20,878 nucleotides of DNA from contig JARROD010000037.1 of the NCBI GenBank assembly GCA_037384225.1, forward strand, positions 1 to 20,878, written 5' to 3'. Shown here piece by piece: positions 1 to 6,762 of this stretch (its first letter is position 1; each line of letters begins with the position of its first letter). Source of the stretch: JARROD01 sp037384225 (GTDB lineage Bacteria > Pseudomonadota > Gammaproteobacteria > Pseudomonadales > Cellvibrionaceae). The notes below the pieces were generated by a model that saw nothing but the letters and a program-made list of their open reading frames with translations, searched no databases and was not told where the DNA came from. The position numbers were made by a program, and so were the translations under genes.

Positions 1-1185
1 GAGATGAAATGAAAATGGCATTTCAAAAATAAATTCATCGCCTTCAATCACTTTGGGAACGGGCGGGAACGGACTGGCTTTTTGAGTGGCTCGCATGACC
101 GCTTTGTTGAGCAGAGAAAAATCCGTTTCATCGACAAACTCCATAGACTTTATTTGGCCGTTGCGAGTGATAAGGACGGCAATTTTCAGAAAGCCTTCCT
201 GCCCAAGTTTTTGGGCCCGGGTGGGATATTCGATAAATCTATGTATCCGCCGCCAGATTTGCGAGTGATAACTCAGTTTCGCCGCCATTTTCCGTGCTAG
301 CATTTCGGCATCGTCGCTCTCGGGTTCAGGCCCGAGCGCGTTGGTTTGGGTTTGTAATCTAGCGACAGTGGTAGGTGCCTTTTGTTTTTTCGGTGCTGTC
401 GCTACCTTTTTTTCGGGTGGTGAGGGTTTGCTTCTGCCAGATTTTTTTGGCGCAGAAGGGGGCTCGGGGGACGATTTTGGTGAAGGTTTGTCTGGCTTGA
501 GTGTGGGCTCATTTGGCTCTTGAGGTGCCTCTTGAGATGCCCCAGGCGACTCAGAGGTAAGCCAGGATTGGATGGCGAGCACTCTATCCGGAGTGGGGTG
601 AAGCTTTTGATAGCGGGAAAATAATTCTCCGTTGGGGTTGACGTCCTGTAAAAGGCTGTTTCGAAATGCCGATGACAGAGGAACTCTTCCAATCCAGGTT
701 TGCAATAACAGAGAAAAAAAGCCTTCCGCATTTATTTTTCCCAGGACAATGCCATTGATCGTGACCTGAATAAGACCTGTGGGAAAGCCATCGATTGTGA
801 ATACATCACCTGCAAACAAAGGTTTTTTTAACAACCGTGAAAATTTGACCATGTTGTCCGCGTGTTTGTCCAACTGATTTTTGGAGCCGTTTACGGCTAT
901 TCCCTGCATCCACAGATTGTTGAGCTGTCGCGCTGACAGGCGCTCGGTGATTACTTTCAGTTCCATGCGCCTTTGTCTATTGTTATCCAGCAACCCGCTT
1001 GAGCTTAATGTTGGCTGTTCGCTATAAAGTGCGGCGATAAAAACCTCCGAGCCGAATCGGCTTTCAACAGCGAGGCTGTTGAGTTGCACTTCACCGAAAG
1101 TATTCGCGATTTCCAAAAGCGAGCACAAAAGGATAACCGATTGGTAAAACTTTGCCATGTAAATCGATTGGTAAAATTTTGCCAT
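1..1185 (-). CDS. Chalcone-isomerase-like domain fused to TonB C-terminal domain (partial, runs off left edge)
   Basis: The frame is open without a stop from ATG 1185 (or ATG 1158) to base 1, so the 3' end lies outside the window; 395 codons are visible. Residues below count from ATG 1158. Residues 1-22 look like a signal peptide (hydrophobic VILLCSLLEIA). Residues about 24-180 resemble periplasmic chalcone-isomerase-like proteins (Pfam Chalcone_3 type): EVFIAALYSEQP, ITERLSARQLNNLW, a GDVFTIDGFP turn, ITINGIVLG-like strands, then WIGRVPLSSAFRNSLL. A linker rich in Pro, Lys and Ser follows (about 205-275). The last ~95 residues match an energy-transducer TonB C-terminal domain: IEYPTRAQKLGQEGFLKIAV, a DG-like turn, LLNKAVMRATQKASPFPPVP, then FIFEMPFSFHL. 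The TonB part may bind periplasmic or outer-membrane partners; the substrate of the first domain is unknown. The canonical N-terminal TonB membrane anchor is replaced by a signal peptide. The start choice is unsure because a 27-bp duplication gives two in-frame ATGs. Confidence 0.8.
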   Translation of the reverse strand, partial: MAKFYQSIYMAKFYQSVILLCSLLEIANTFGEVQLNSLAVESRFGSEVFIAALYSEQPTLSSSGLLDNNRQRRMELKVITERLSARQLNNLWMQGIAVNGSKNQLDKHADNMVKFSRLLKKPLFAGDVFTIDGFPTGLIQVTINGIVLGKINAEGFFSLLLQTWIGRVPLSSAFRNSLLQDVNPNGELFSRYQKLHPTPDRVLAIQSWLTSESPGASQEAPQEPNEPTLKPDKPSPKSSPEPPSAPKKSGRSKPSPPEKKVATAPKKQKAPTTVARLQTQTNALGPEPESDDAEMLARKMAAKLSYHSQIWRRIHRFIEYPTRAQKLGQEGFLKIAVLITRNGQIKSMEFVDETDFSLLNKAVMRATQKASPFPPVPKVIEGDEFIFEMPFSFHL

Positions 1186-1194
1186 GTAAATCGA
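1141..1194. repeat. 27-bp tandem duplication, two copies, each with a start codon
   Basis: Bases 1141-1167 and 1168-1194 are copies of one 27-bp unit with a single difference (c at 1150, t at 1177). On the minus strand each copy contains ATGGCAAA, so the gene has two in-frame starts nine codons apart, reading MAKFYQSIY then MAKFYQSV. The nearest Shine-Dalgarno-like GAGG (1204-1201) is 15 nt from the outer ATG, which is far, so the start used is uncertain. Confidence 0.9.
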
Positions 1195-1393
1195 TGGTGA
1201 CCTCTTTTTTACTTATAAAAAAGGCGTAACTACATTGATCACTTGGGAGCGACAGCAAATACTATCCGAAAACAGAATAGTACCTCAAACCCTTTAAGCA
1301 TGGGGATTTATGCATGCACAATTTTCAACGATTTAATGTGTATACTGTTAAATATATAACATATTTCGTGTGCGCTCCTGTGCACAAGCGTTG
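1195..1393. other. Intergenic AT-rich stretch, no gene
   Basis: This is the non-repeat part of the gap between the minus-strand CHI-TonB gene and the MITE. It is AT-rich, with poly-T/A runs at 1205-1222 and a TATACT hexamer at 1341-1346 that could be a -10, but I find no well-spaced -35. No coding frame and no RNA gene is seen. It should hold the promoter of the CHI-TonB gene. Confidence 0.5.
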
Positions 1394-1593
1394 TAAGGAA
1401 CGTGCACGAAATAACTTCCGGCCCTTATATTAGTGATTAGAGAGGGCCTCCGATGCATCCCGCCTGGCGTCGTTGCGAAAACTCGACGTAGGCCCACCAA
1501 GCCTAAAGTTTTCGCGCCTAGCCAGACGGGCGCCTCGAAACCCCTTTTTATTACTGATAAAGGGGCCGGAAGTTATTTCGTGCACGTCCCTTA
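1394..1593. mobile_element. MITE-like element with inverted repeats, copy 1
   Basis: A ~200-bp non-coding element with terminal inverted repeats. Left end TAAGGAACGTGCACGAAATA (1394-1413) continues to CTTCCGGCCC (1424). The right end (1562-1593) is the reverse complement with one mismatch near the tip (TAAGGGACG). A weaker match extends inward for about 20 more bases. The inside is itself an imperfect palindrome: CCCGCCTGGCGTCGTTGCGA near 1460-1478 pairs with TTTTCGCGCC...CCAGACGGGCG near 1510-1531. Both ends are bounded by TA, as expected for TA target duplication by IS630/mariner-like transposases (inference). It has no ORF. The right end stops 43 bp before the ATG of the protease gene. Related copies are at 6763-6805 and 20762-20878. 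Confidence 0.8.
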
Positions 1594-1636
1594 GCGGCTA
1601 TACGTGGGTAAACATGAATCTGTGAGACAAAGCGGT

Positions 1637-2545
1637 ATGGATATAAGTTACGGTATCAATATCTTCAATCACCATACTCAATATCAAAATCGCGCACACC
1701 AACAGGAACAGGGTGACGCTTATTCATCTGCCAATACGCAACCTCAACGTCTTTCTCCTATAGAACCAAAACGCTTGCAACAATACACCCAAGAAACGAT
1801 AGCAAAACATCATAATGTGCAAGATGCCGCGAACATGTTCGATCTTCATTACAATATGCCGTTTGATCAGGAGCATTTTCAAAAGCTTATCTATCAGAAG
1901 TTTCCAGAAGCGCTCAAAGCCACACCACCAAAAGATAGACATGCTGGTATTTGCCTTGGTTTATCAATCGTGTGGCTAAAACAAAGACTTGACGGCAAAA
2001 GCGATAATGATTTTCATCAGTCAATCCTAAACCCCGAGCATGATGCTGCTCTACTGCAAGTCTTCGCTGCTCAGCATGTTGAACAAGCTAAGTGTAATAC
2101 TCAGAGGATACAGCGGCCCAATTCAATCAGTGAAACCGTGGCACCTAAATTAGGTATGAATCTGATCCCCGTATCAAAAACGCTAACCAGCCGGATTATG
2201 CCTATAACCCCCATGCATGTCTTTGCCCACGCCATAGATCATGCCAGTCAGCAGCCACGACAACAGCAAGGCTTGCTGCTACTAACCGATGGTCATGCAA
2301 TGGCACTGCTACGAGATAATCAGAACAGTATGCATTTTTTTGACCCTAATTGTGGTGTGATCAGTAGCCCAGAAGAAAAACGCCAGCTCTTGTATGCATT
2401 GATGTCAAACTTGATGGAAAACTCATACGCATCCCCTAATCAATACAGCAGAGTCTATGTGACCGAAGTACAAATACCCCCAAAACCAGCGTCACTGCAC
2501 CTGCATACCCTTAATTTACTGAATAGAACCGCGGAACCAGATTAG
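1637..2545 (+). CDS. YopT-like (peptidase C58) cysteine protease, putative effector
   Basis: Encodes 302 residues from ATG 1637. Family C58 (YopT, AvrPphB) proteins are papain-like cysteine proteases often delivered into host cells; YopT cleaves prenylated Rho GTPases. Counting from ATG 1637, all three triad blocks are visible: Cys106 in AGICLGLSIVWL, His220 in LTDGHAMALL, and Asp236 in HFFDPNCGV. The His-to-Asp gap of 16 equals the one I recall for YopT (H258, D274), and YopT's total length of about 322 is similar. The N-terminal 70 residues are polar and rich in Gln, His and Asn. There is no signal peptide or membrane helix, so export by a dedicated secretion system or an intracellular role is possible. 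GTG codons at 1604 and 1622 are in frame, but 1604 abuts the MITE and lacks a ribosome site; GAGA upstream of 1637 is weak. The gene is clearly more AT-rich than the operons to its right, which suggests horizontal transfer. No secretion genes are in view, so substrate and route are unknown. Confidence 0.75.
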   Translation: MDISYGINIFNHHTQYQNRAHQQEQGDAYSSANTQPQRLSPIEPKRLQQYTQETIAKHHNVQDAANMFDLHYNMPFDQEHFQKLIYQKFPEALKATPPKDRHAGICLGLSIVWLKQRLDGKSDNDFHQSILNPEHDAALLQVFAAQHVEQAKCNTQRIQRPNSISETVAPKLGMNLIPVSKTLTSRIMPITPMHVFAHAIDHASQQPRQQQGLLLLTDGHAMALLRDNQNSMHFFDPNCGVISSPEEKRQLLYALMSNLMENSYASPNQYSRVYVTEVQIPPKPASLHLHTLNLLNRTAEPD

Positions 2546-2579
2546 ATCCAACCGCTAGCGCGCCTAACACGACGCTCCA

Positions 2580-2616
2580 CTTGACCACAATTTCGCTAGG
2601 TTTGATTGCGGTCAAG
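2580..2616. terminator. Stem-loop between convergent genes, possible bidirectional terminator
   Basis: Arms 2580-2591 (CTTGACCACAAT) and 2605-2616 (ATTGCGGTCAAG) pair over 12 bp with one mismatch around a 13-nt loop. It lies between the convergent protease gene and the end of the urease operon, where a shared terminator is expected. There is no good T-run on either side, so an intrinsic terminator is not certain. The stem could instead be a protein site. Confidence 0.4.
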
Positions 2617-2652
2617 CGGGCATCCGGGCAAACTGGAAATAGTAAATGCGTA

Positions 2653-2838
2653 TTAATTTTTCTTAAAAAGATAAATTAGCGACGCCACCGCCAATAAAAC
2701 CAGTAATCCCATGCCCAGTTTTTCCGATGCATGGAAAAAGTTATGCAATCCCCCCGCATCCATACCGTGGCCGGAATGAGCCAATGCAACCACCGGCGCC
2801 ATCGCCAGTCCCAAAATGACAAAAAATAATTTTTTCAC
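2653..2838 (-). CDS. Small His-rich membrane protein at the end of the urease operon
   Basis: Encodes 61 residues from a GTG at 2838, preceded by a strong AGGAGG six bases upstream. Residues 1-20 form a signal peptide (MKKLFFVILGLAMAPVVALA). Then comes HSGHGMDAGGLHNFFHASEK, with five histidines, and a single membrane helix (LGMGLLVLLAVASLIYLF) ending in KKN. It lies 27 bp after ureG on the same strand, so it is probably the last gene of the operon. HupE/UreJ nickel permeases start in a similar way (signal peptide, then HPGHG-like), but this protein is far too short to be one and keeps only one helix. A periplasmic nickel-binding or nickel-delivery role is conceivable but unproven. I do not recognise a named family. 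Confidence 0.7.
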   Translation of the reverse strand: MKKLFFVILGLAMAPVVALAHSGHGMDAGGLHNFFHASEKLGMGLLVLLAVASLIYLFKKN

Positions 2839-2865
2839 TCTACACCTCCTGGATAAAAAACATTA

Positions 2866-3453
2866 TTAATCAGTGGAATTTTCCAATAGCATACCACGGT
2901 CAACAATAAATTCGACAACCCGCTCCAGACCCTCGCCCTGTTTCAAATTGGTAAAGACAAAGGGTTTGTCGCCGTCAGTTTTATTGATAATCAGTAGATC
3001 CGATCGGGTGATGCCCGGCCCGCCTTTGCGCGGGATTTTATCCCCCGCCGCCACATCGATGACATAGAGAGTCAGATCCGACAATTCCGGGCTGAAGGTC
3101 GCACTCAAATTATCGCCACCGCTTTCGACCAGCACCAGATCCAGGTTGGAATGCCGGGCCATGAGTTCATCGATAGCCGACAGGTTCATCGAGGCGTCTT
3201 CCCGAATCGCGGTGTGCGGACAACCACCGGTCTCAACGCCGATAATCCGGTCCGCCCCCAGGGCTTCATGACGGGTTAAGAATTCGGCGTCTTCCCGCGT
3301 ATAGATATCGTTGGTAACCACCGCCAGGTTGAAACGCTCGCGCATGGCCAGGCACAGCGCTTTTAACAACGCCGTTTTTCCGGATCCTACCGGACCACCG
3401 ACACCGACGCGCAGTGTCTGCTGCCCATGGGCGTGATTGGAAGTCATTGTCAT
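2866..3453 (-). CDS. ureG: Urease accessory GTPase UreG, with internal ~20-residue deletion
   Basis: UreG is the GTPase that delivers nickel to apo-urease with UreE, UreF and UreD. The 195-residue product has the P-loop GPVGSGKT (20-27), the nickel-binding CPH motif in ETGGCPHTAIREDASMN, FVESGGDN-like switch sequence (VLVESGGDNLSATFSPEL), KIPRKGGPGIT and the guanine-binding NKTD (157-160). Usual UreG proteins continue NKTD-LAPYVGA...MRGDRPF with about 20 residues between NKTD and GD(K/R)PF; here NKTD is followed directly by GDKPFVFTNLKQGEGL. The reading frame is kept, so this is an in-frame loss of about 60 bp at 2973/2974. The missing helix is highly conserved, so activity may be lowered or lost. 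The start overlaps the ureF stop by 4 bp (ATGA). The N-terminus carries a short His-containing tail (SNHAHGQQ), milder than the His-rich tails of some UreG proteins. Confidence 0.95.
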   Translation of the reverse strand: MTMTSNHAHGQQTLRVGVGGPVGSGKTALLKALCLAMRERFNLAVVTNDIYTREDAEFLTRHEALGADRIIGVETGGCPHTAIREDASMNLSAIDELMARHSNLDLVLVESGGDNLSATFSPELSDLTLYVIDVAAGDKIPRKGGPGITRSDLLIINKTDGDKPFVFTNLKQGEGLERVVEFIVDRGMLLENSTD

Positions 3454-4136
3454 GATCGATATAACCTTGTGTATTGTGTTTCGTGCAGCGCGCTGGAAAT
3501 CGCCAGGCGCGGCAGGCTGCCGCCCAGTTCTTCATCGCGGAGCACCATGGCCTGCTCCAGTACGGGTGCAATGCGCTCCGCCAGGGTCCATAGCAGACGT
3601 TGGGATACGGATTGCCCGAAGGGTACGATTTTGGTGGCGGCGGTAACCTGATTCTCCAGCCAGGACCAGAGGTAACCCGCCATGGCCTCAGGGGCTGAAA
3701 TGTCCCACTGCCGAACTGCCAGCGCAAAAGCGGCGACAAAACTCATCTCATCGGCTGGCGGAAAATCACTTGCATCGTGCAACTGGGTCAACAAACGCAA
3801 TAGTGCCTTGCCCATTTCTTTGTCGGCGTGGTAAAACTCCGCCGTCTCCCGGCTCGCCAGACAATAGTCGTTCCAGTCGCTGAAACGCGCGCGGTCGTTT
3901 TCCGTCAACGCATTCAAACAGCGCCACAGCAGCGGTAGATCAACGCGTCCCAACGACTCCCGCATAAGCGTATCCAGCCATTCGGCGATGTCTGCTTCTG
4001 TTGTGATCCAGCCGGCTTCCACCGCGTATTCCAGCCCCTGGGAAAAGGAAAACGCCCCTACCGGCAGAGCCGGGCTCACCAGTTGCATCAGCCGCAATAG
4101 GCGCAATGGGTTCGGCACCGGGTTTTCAGTGCTCAT
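3450..4136 (-). CDS. ureF: Urease accessory protein UreF
   Basis: UreF bridges UreD-bound apo-urease and UreG, and gates GTP hydrolysis during nickel insertion in the cytoplasm. The 228-residue all-helical protein shows the family hallmarks: LRLLRLMQLVSPALPVGAFS (residues 11-30), SQGLEYAVEAGWI, RETAEFYHADKEMGKAL, a late WSWLENQVTAATKIVPFGQ and SQRLLW. Length is normal. It starts 3 bp after ureE and its stop overlaps ureG. The start lies in the second copy of a 14-bp tandem duplication. The first copy's ATG is out of frame and hits TGA after five codons, so only the ATG at 4136 can make UreF. Confidence 0.95.
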   Translation of the reverse strand: MSTENPVPNPLRLLRLMQLVSPALPVGAFSFSQGLEYAVEAGWITTEADIAEWLDTLMRESLGRVDLPLLWRCLNALTENDRARFSDWNDYCLASRETAEFYHADKEMGKALLRLLTQLHDASDFPPADEMSFVAAFALAVRQWDISAPEAMAGYLWSWLENQVTAATKIVPFGQSVSQRLLWTLAERIAPVLEQAMVLRDEELGGSLPRLAISSALHETQYTRLYRS

Positions 4137-4150
4137 TTTTCAGTGCTCAT
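4123..4150. repeat. Perfect 14-bp tandem duplication at the ureE/ureF junction
   Basis: On the minus strand the unit ATGAGCACTGAAAA occurs twice with no gap (4150-4137 and 4136-4123). The first copy is read as the UreE tail (HEH then stop). The second is read in another frame as the UreF start (MSTEN). Before duplication the ureE end and ureF start would have overlapped by 11 nt; the duplication separates them by 3 bp. Confidence 0.95.
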
Positions 4151-4586
4151 GGTGGTGTCCATGGCCGGCGTAGGCACCCGCCTCGGGTTCAAACGGCGCC
4201 TGTTCTTGTACGATCGATAGACCAAAACGCCGCACCATGTCTTCCAGCACATGGTCGGGTTTAAAACGCAGCCAAAGCTCGCTTATTTGCAGTGGAATAT
4301 GGCGATTGCCGAGGTGGTAACACACCCGGCTGAAGGTTTGCCAGTCCGCACTGGTGGCGGTCACGACAGGCTCCGCCGCCGCCGTTACCTTGATGCGCTT
4401 TCCGCATTGCGTTTGCAACCGTTCTCCCTCTTTCAGCGGCTGGCCCCGCTCCAGGAATAATCCGACTTCATTACCCGACACAGTGATGGCTTTTAAGCGC
4501 CCTTTTTGCCTTAAGTCGTAAGGCAAAATCAATTCGTCATCGACGGCACAAGTATCGGCCGGGTAGCGTTTATAGACTTTCAACAC
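4140..4586 (-). CDS. ureE: Urease accessory protein UreE, nickel metallochaperone
   Basis: UreE is the cytoplasmic dimer that carries nickel to the UreDFG-urease complex. From a GTG at 4586 it gives 148 residues starting MLKVYKRY, the usual UreE beginning. The longer open frame to 4655 overlaps ureC and adds sequence unlike the family, so I reject that start; AGGA lies 10 nt upstream of the GTG. Features: N-terminal beta domain (LILPYDLRQKGRLKAITVSG, VGLFLERGQPLKEGERLQ), then the ferredoxin-like C-domain with CYHLGNRHIPLQI (the HLGNRH metal region), DHVLEDMVRRFGL, and a His-rich tail GHGHHHEH. The tail is short compared with Klebsiella UreE. The gap to ureC is 17 bp. Confidence 0.93.
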   Translation of the reverse strand: MLKVYKRYPADTCAVDDELILPYDLRQKGRLKAITVSGNEVGLFLERGQPLKEGERLQTQCGKRIKVTAAAEPVVTATSADWQTFSRVCYHLGNRHIPLQISELWLRFKPDHVLEDMVRRFGLSIVQEQAPFEPEAGAYAGHGHHHEH

Positions 4587-4603
4587 GTTAAAATCGTCCT
4601 GAA

Positions 4604-6307
4604 TTAAAATAAAAAATACCGCTGTGCCAAAGGCAACACCGCGGCGGGTTCGCACACCAGCAATTGCCCATCGGCCTTCACCAGATAGGTCTGGGGATCG
4701 ACCTCGATGTGGGGCTGGTAGGCGTTGTGAATTAAATGCTGTTTGCCGATGTTGCGGGTATTGCGACAGGCGACCAGGCCCCGGTGCAGCCCCAGCTTTT
4801 CCTTCAGGCCGGCGTTCAGCGCCGCCTGCGCGACAAAACTCACACTGGTATGGAAAGGTACGCTGCCGTAAGCGCCGAACATATAGCGGTAGTGAACCGG
4901 CTGCGGGGTGGGAATGGAGGCGTTGGGGTCACCCATGGGCGCGGCGGCAATAAATCCGCCTTTGATAATCAGTGACGGCTTGACGGCGAAAAAAGCCGGT
5001 TTCCACAGTACCAGATCCGCCAGTTTACCGACTTCGATCGAGCCGACGTCGGCATCGATACCGTGGGTGATTGCGGGGTTGATGGTGTATTTGGCAATGT
5101 AGCGTTTTGCGCGGTAGTTGTCGTTGCGCGCATTGTCTTCCGGCAGGGTACCTCGTTGTACTTTCATTTTGTGAGCGGTCTGCCAGGTACGGGTTATCAC
5201 TTCCCCCACCCGCCCCATCGCCTGGGAATCGGAGGCGATCATGCTGAAAGCGCCCAGATCGTGAAGAATATCCTCGGCGGCGATGGTTTCCTTGCGGATG
5301 CGGGAGTCGGCAAAAGCGACGTCTTCGGGAATCGAAGCGTCCAGGTGGTGGCACACCATCAGCATGTCCAAATGCTCATCGACGGTATTAACCGTATAGG
5401 GACGCGTCGGGTTGGTGGAAGACGGCAGCACATTGGCCTCACCGCAGGCTTTGATAATATCCGGCGCGTGGCCGCCGCCAGCACCTTCGGTGTGGTAGGT
5501 GTGAATGGCCCGGCCTTTAAAGGCCGCCAGGGTATCTTCTACAAACCCCGATTCGTTCAACGTATCGGTATGGATAGCGACCTGCACATCGAAGCGCTCA
5601 GCCACGTCGAGGCAATTATCGATAGACGCCGGTGTGGTGCCCCAGTCTTCGTGCAGTTTCAAGCCAAAGGCGCCGGCCTCCAGTTGCTCCTCGAGCGGCA
5701 GTGGCAGACTGGCATTGCCCTTGCCCAGAAAACCAAAATTCATCGGCAGCGCTTCGGTGGCCTGCAGCATTTTGCCGATATTCCAGGGGCCCGGGGTGCA
5801 GGTCGTGGCGTTGGTTCCCGTTGCCGGACCGGTGCCGCCACCCAGCATAGTGGTAACACCGGACATCAATGCTTCTTCGATTTGTTGTGGACAGATAAAA
5901 TGGATATGAGCATCGATGCCGCCGGCGGTCAGTATCTGACCTTCGCCGGCGACTATTTCGGTACCCGGGCCAATGAGGATATCGACGCCGTCCTGTACAT
6001 CCGGGTTGCCGGCTTTGCCGATGGCGGCGATACGGCCGTCTTTGATGCCAACGTCGGCTTTCACCACCCCCCAGTGATCGAGAATCAGGGCGTTGGTAAT
6101 CACCAGATCCATCACCTCGGCAGCGCCGCGCTGGCTTTGCCCCATGCCGTCACGAATCACCTTGCCGCCGCCGAACTTGACTTCTTCACCGTAGCAGGTG
6201 AAATCCTTTTCCACTTCAACCCACAACGCCGTATCGCCCAAGCGAACTCTGTCGCCCGTGGTGGGGCCAAACATTTCCGCGTAAGCGCGCTTGTCAATGC
6301 TGCTCAT
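4604..6307 (-). CDS. ureC: Urease alpha subunit UreC
   Basis: The catalytic subunit hydrolyses urea to ammonia and carbamate at a dinickel site. The 567-residue protein has normal length, and residue numbers match Klebsiella UreC exactly: His134 and His136 (GGIDAHIHF), the carbamylated Lys217 and His219 in GLKLHEDWG, His246 in AIHTDTLNESGF, His272 region (TYHTEGAGGGHAPD), the flap Cys/His in MVCHHLD (319-320), and the Asp of SDSQAMGRVGEV. Nothing essential is missing. AAGGTG lies 7 nt upstream of the ATG. Expression is probably from the ureD-proximal promoter. The opposite strand carries a 562-codon open frame that is only a composition effect. Confidence 0.98.
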   Translation of the reverse strand: MSSIDKRAYAEMFGPTTGDRVRLGDTALWVEVEKDFTCYGEEVKFGGGKVIRDGMGQSQRGAAEVMDLVITNALILDHWGVVKADVGIKDGRIAAIGKAGNPDVQDGVDILIGPGTEIVAGEGQILTAGGIDAHIHFICPQQIEEALMSGVTTMLGGGTGPATGTNATTCTPGPWNIGKMLQATEALPMNFGFLGKGNASLPLPLEEQLEAGAFGLKLHEDWGTTPASIDNCLDVAERFDVQVAIHTDTLNESGFVEDTLAAFKGRAIHTYHTEGAGGGHAPDIIKACGEANVLPSSTNPTRPYTVNTVDEHLDMLMVCHHLDASIPEDVAFADSRIRKETIAAEDILHDLGAFSMIASDSQAMGRVGEVITRTWQTAHKMKVQRGTLPEDNARNDNYRAKRYIAKYTINPAITHGIDADVGSIEVGKLADLVLWKPAFFAVKPSLIIKGGFIAAAPMGDPNASIPTPQPVHYRYMFGAYGSVPFHTSVSFVAQAALNAGLKEKLGLHRGLVACRNTRNIGKQHLIHNAYQPHIEVDPQTYLVKADGQLLVCEPAAVLPLAQRYFLF

Positions 6308-6412
6308 GTTGTTTCACCTTGTCTCCATTTTTACGGCAGTCGTCATATCCCAGTCCGTATATTTTTTCACCCCGCCACCGGTCTCGATCAGCGGATAACC
6401 CGGCGAGACACG

Positions 6413-6721
6413 TTAATCCAAATCGCCCATCACTTCAGCGCGAAAGCCAAATACCTTGCGGGCGCCGCCGTAAGCCACCAGTTCTACGGTGCGCGTCTGG
6501 CCCGGTTCAAATCTTACCGCGGTGCCGGCGGTGATATTCAAGCGATAGCCTTTGGTCTTTTCCCGCTCGAAACGCAGCGCGGGGTTGGTTTCGAAAAAGT
6601 GATAATGGGAGCCCACCTGCACAGGTCTGTCTCCGGTGTTGGCAACTTCCACGGTCAGGGTTTTGCGACCTTCGTTAAGGGTGTGGCTTCCCGTCGCCGT
6701 ATCCAGCTCTCCAGGAATCAT
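6413..6721 (-). CDS. ureB: Urease beta subunit UreB
   Basis: A structural subunit of the (UreABC)3 urease. The 102-residue product has the family start MIPGELDTATGSHTLNEGR, then VANTGDRPVQVGSHYHFFET, LRFEREKTKGYRLNI, GTAVRFEPGQTRTVELV and the terminal KVFGFRAEVMGDLD. A strong AGGAGG lies 6 nt before the ATG. It is separated from ureA by about 80 bp holding a mini-MITE, and from ureC by 105 bp with no gene; both spacers are wider than is typical for the ureABC core. Confidence 0.97.
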   Translation of the reverse strand: MIPGELDTATGSHTLNEGRKTLTVEVANTGDRPVQVGSHYHFFETNPALRFEREKTKGYRLNITAGTAVRFEPGQTRTVELVAYGGARKVFGFRAEVMGDLD

Positions 6722-6762
6722 GGTCTGCCTCCTCGGGCAATTTTAAGATGAATATATACCCA

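Noticed and set aside
402..731. 109-codon minus-strand frame in the left region
   Set aside because: It is a shifted-frame shadow of the CHI-TonB gene, which is open over the same bases and has recognisable domains.
1341..1365. LexA-box-like CTGT followed by AT-rich bases and AACAT
   Set aside because: The second half-site is not ACAG at the required distance, so it does not meet the SOS-box pattern.
5063..6751. 562-codon plus-strand open frame opposite ureC and ureB
   Set aside because: It is antisense to two certain urease genes, has no family motifs, and arises from the codon bias of GC-rich genes.
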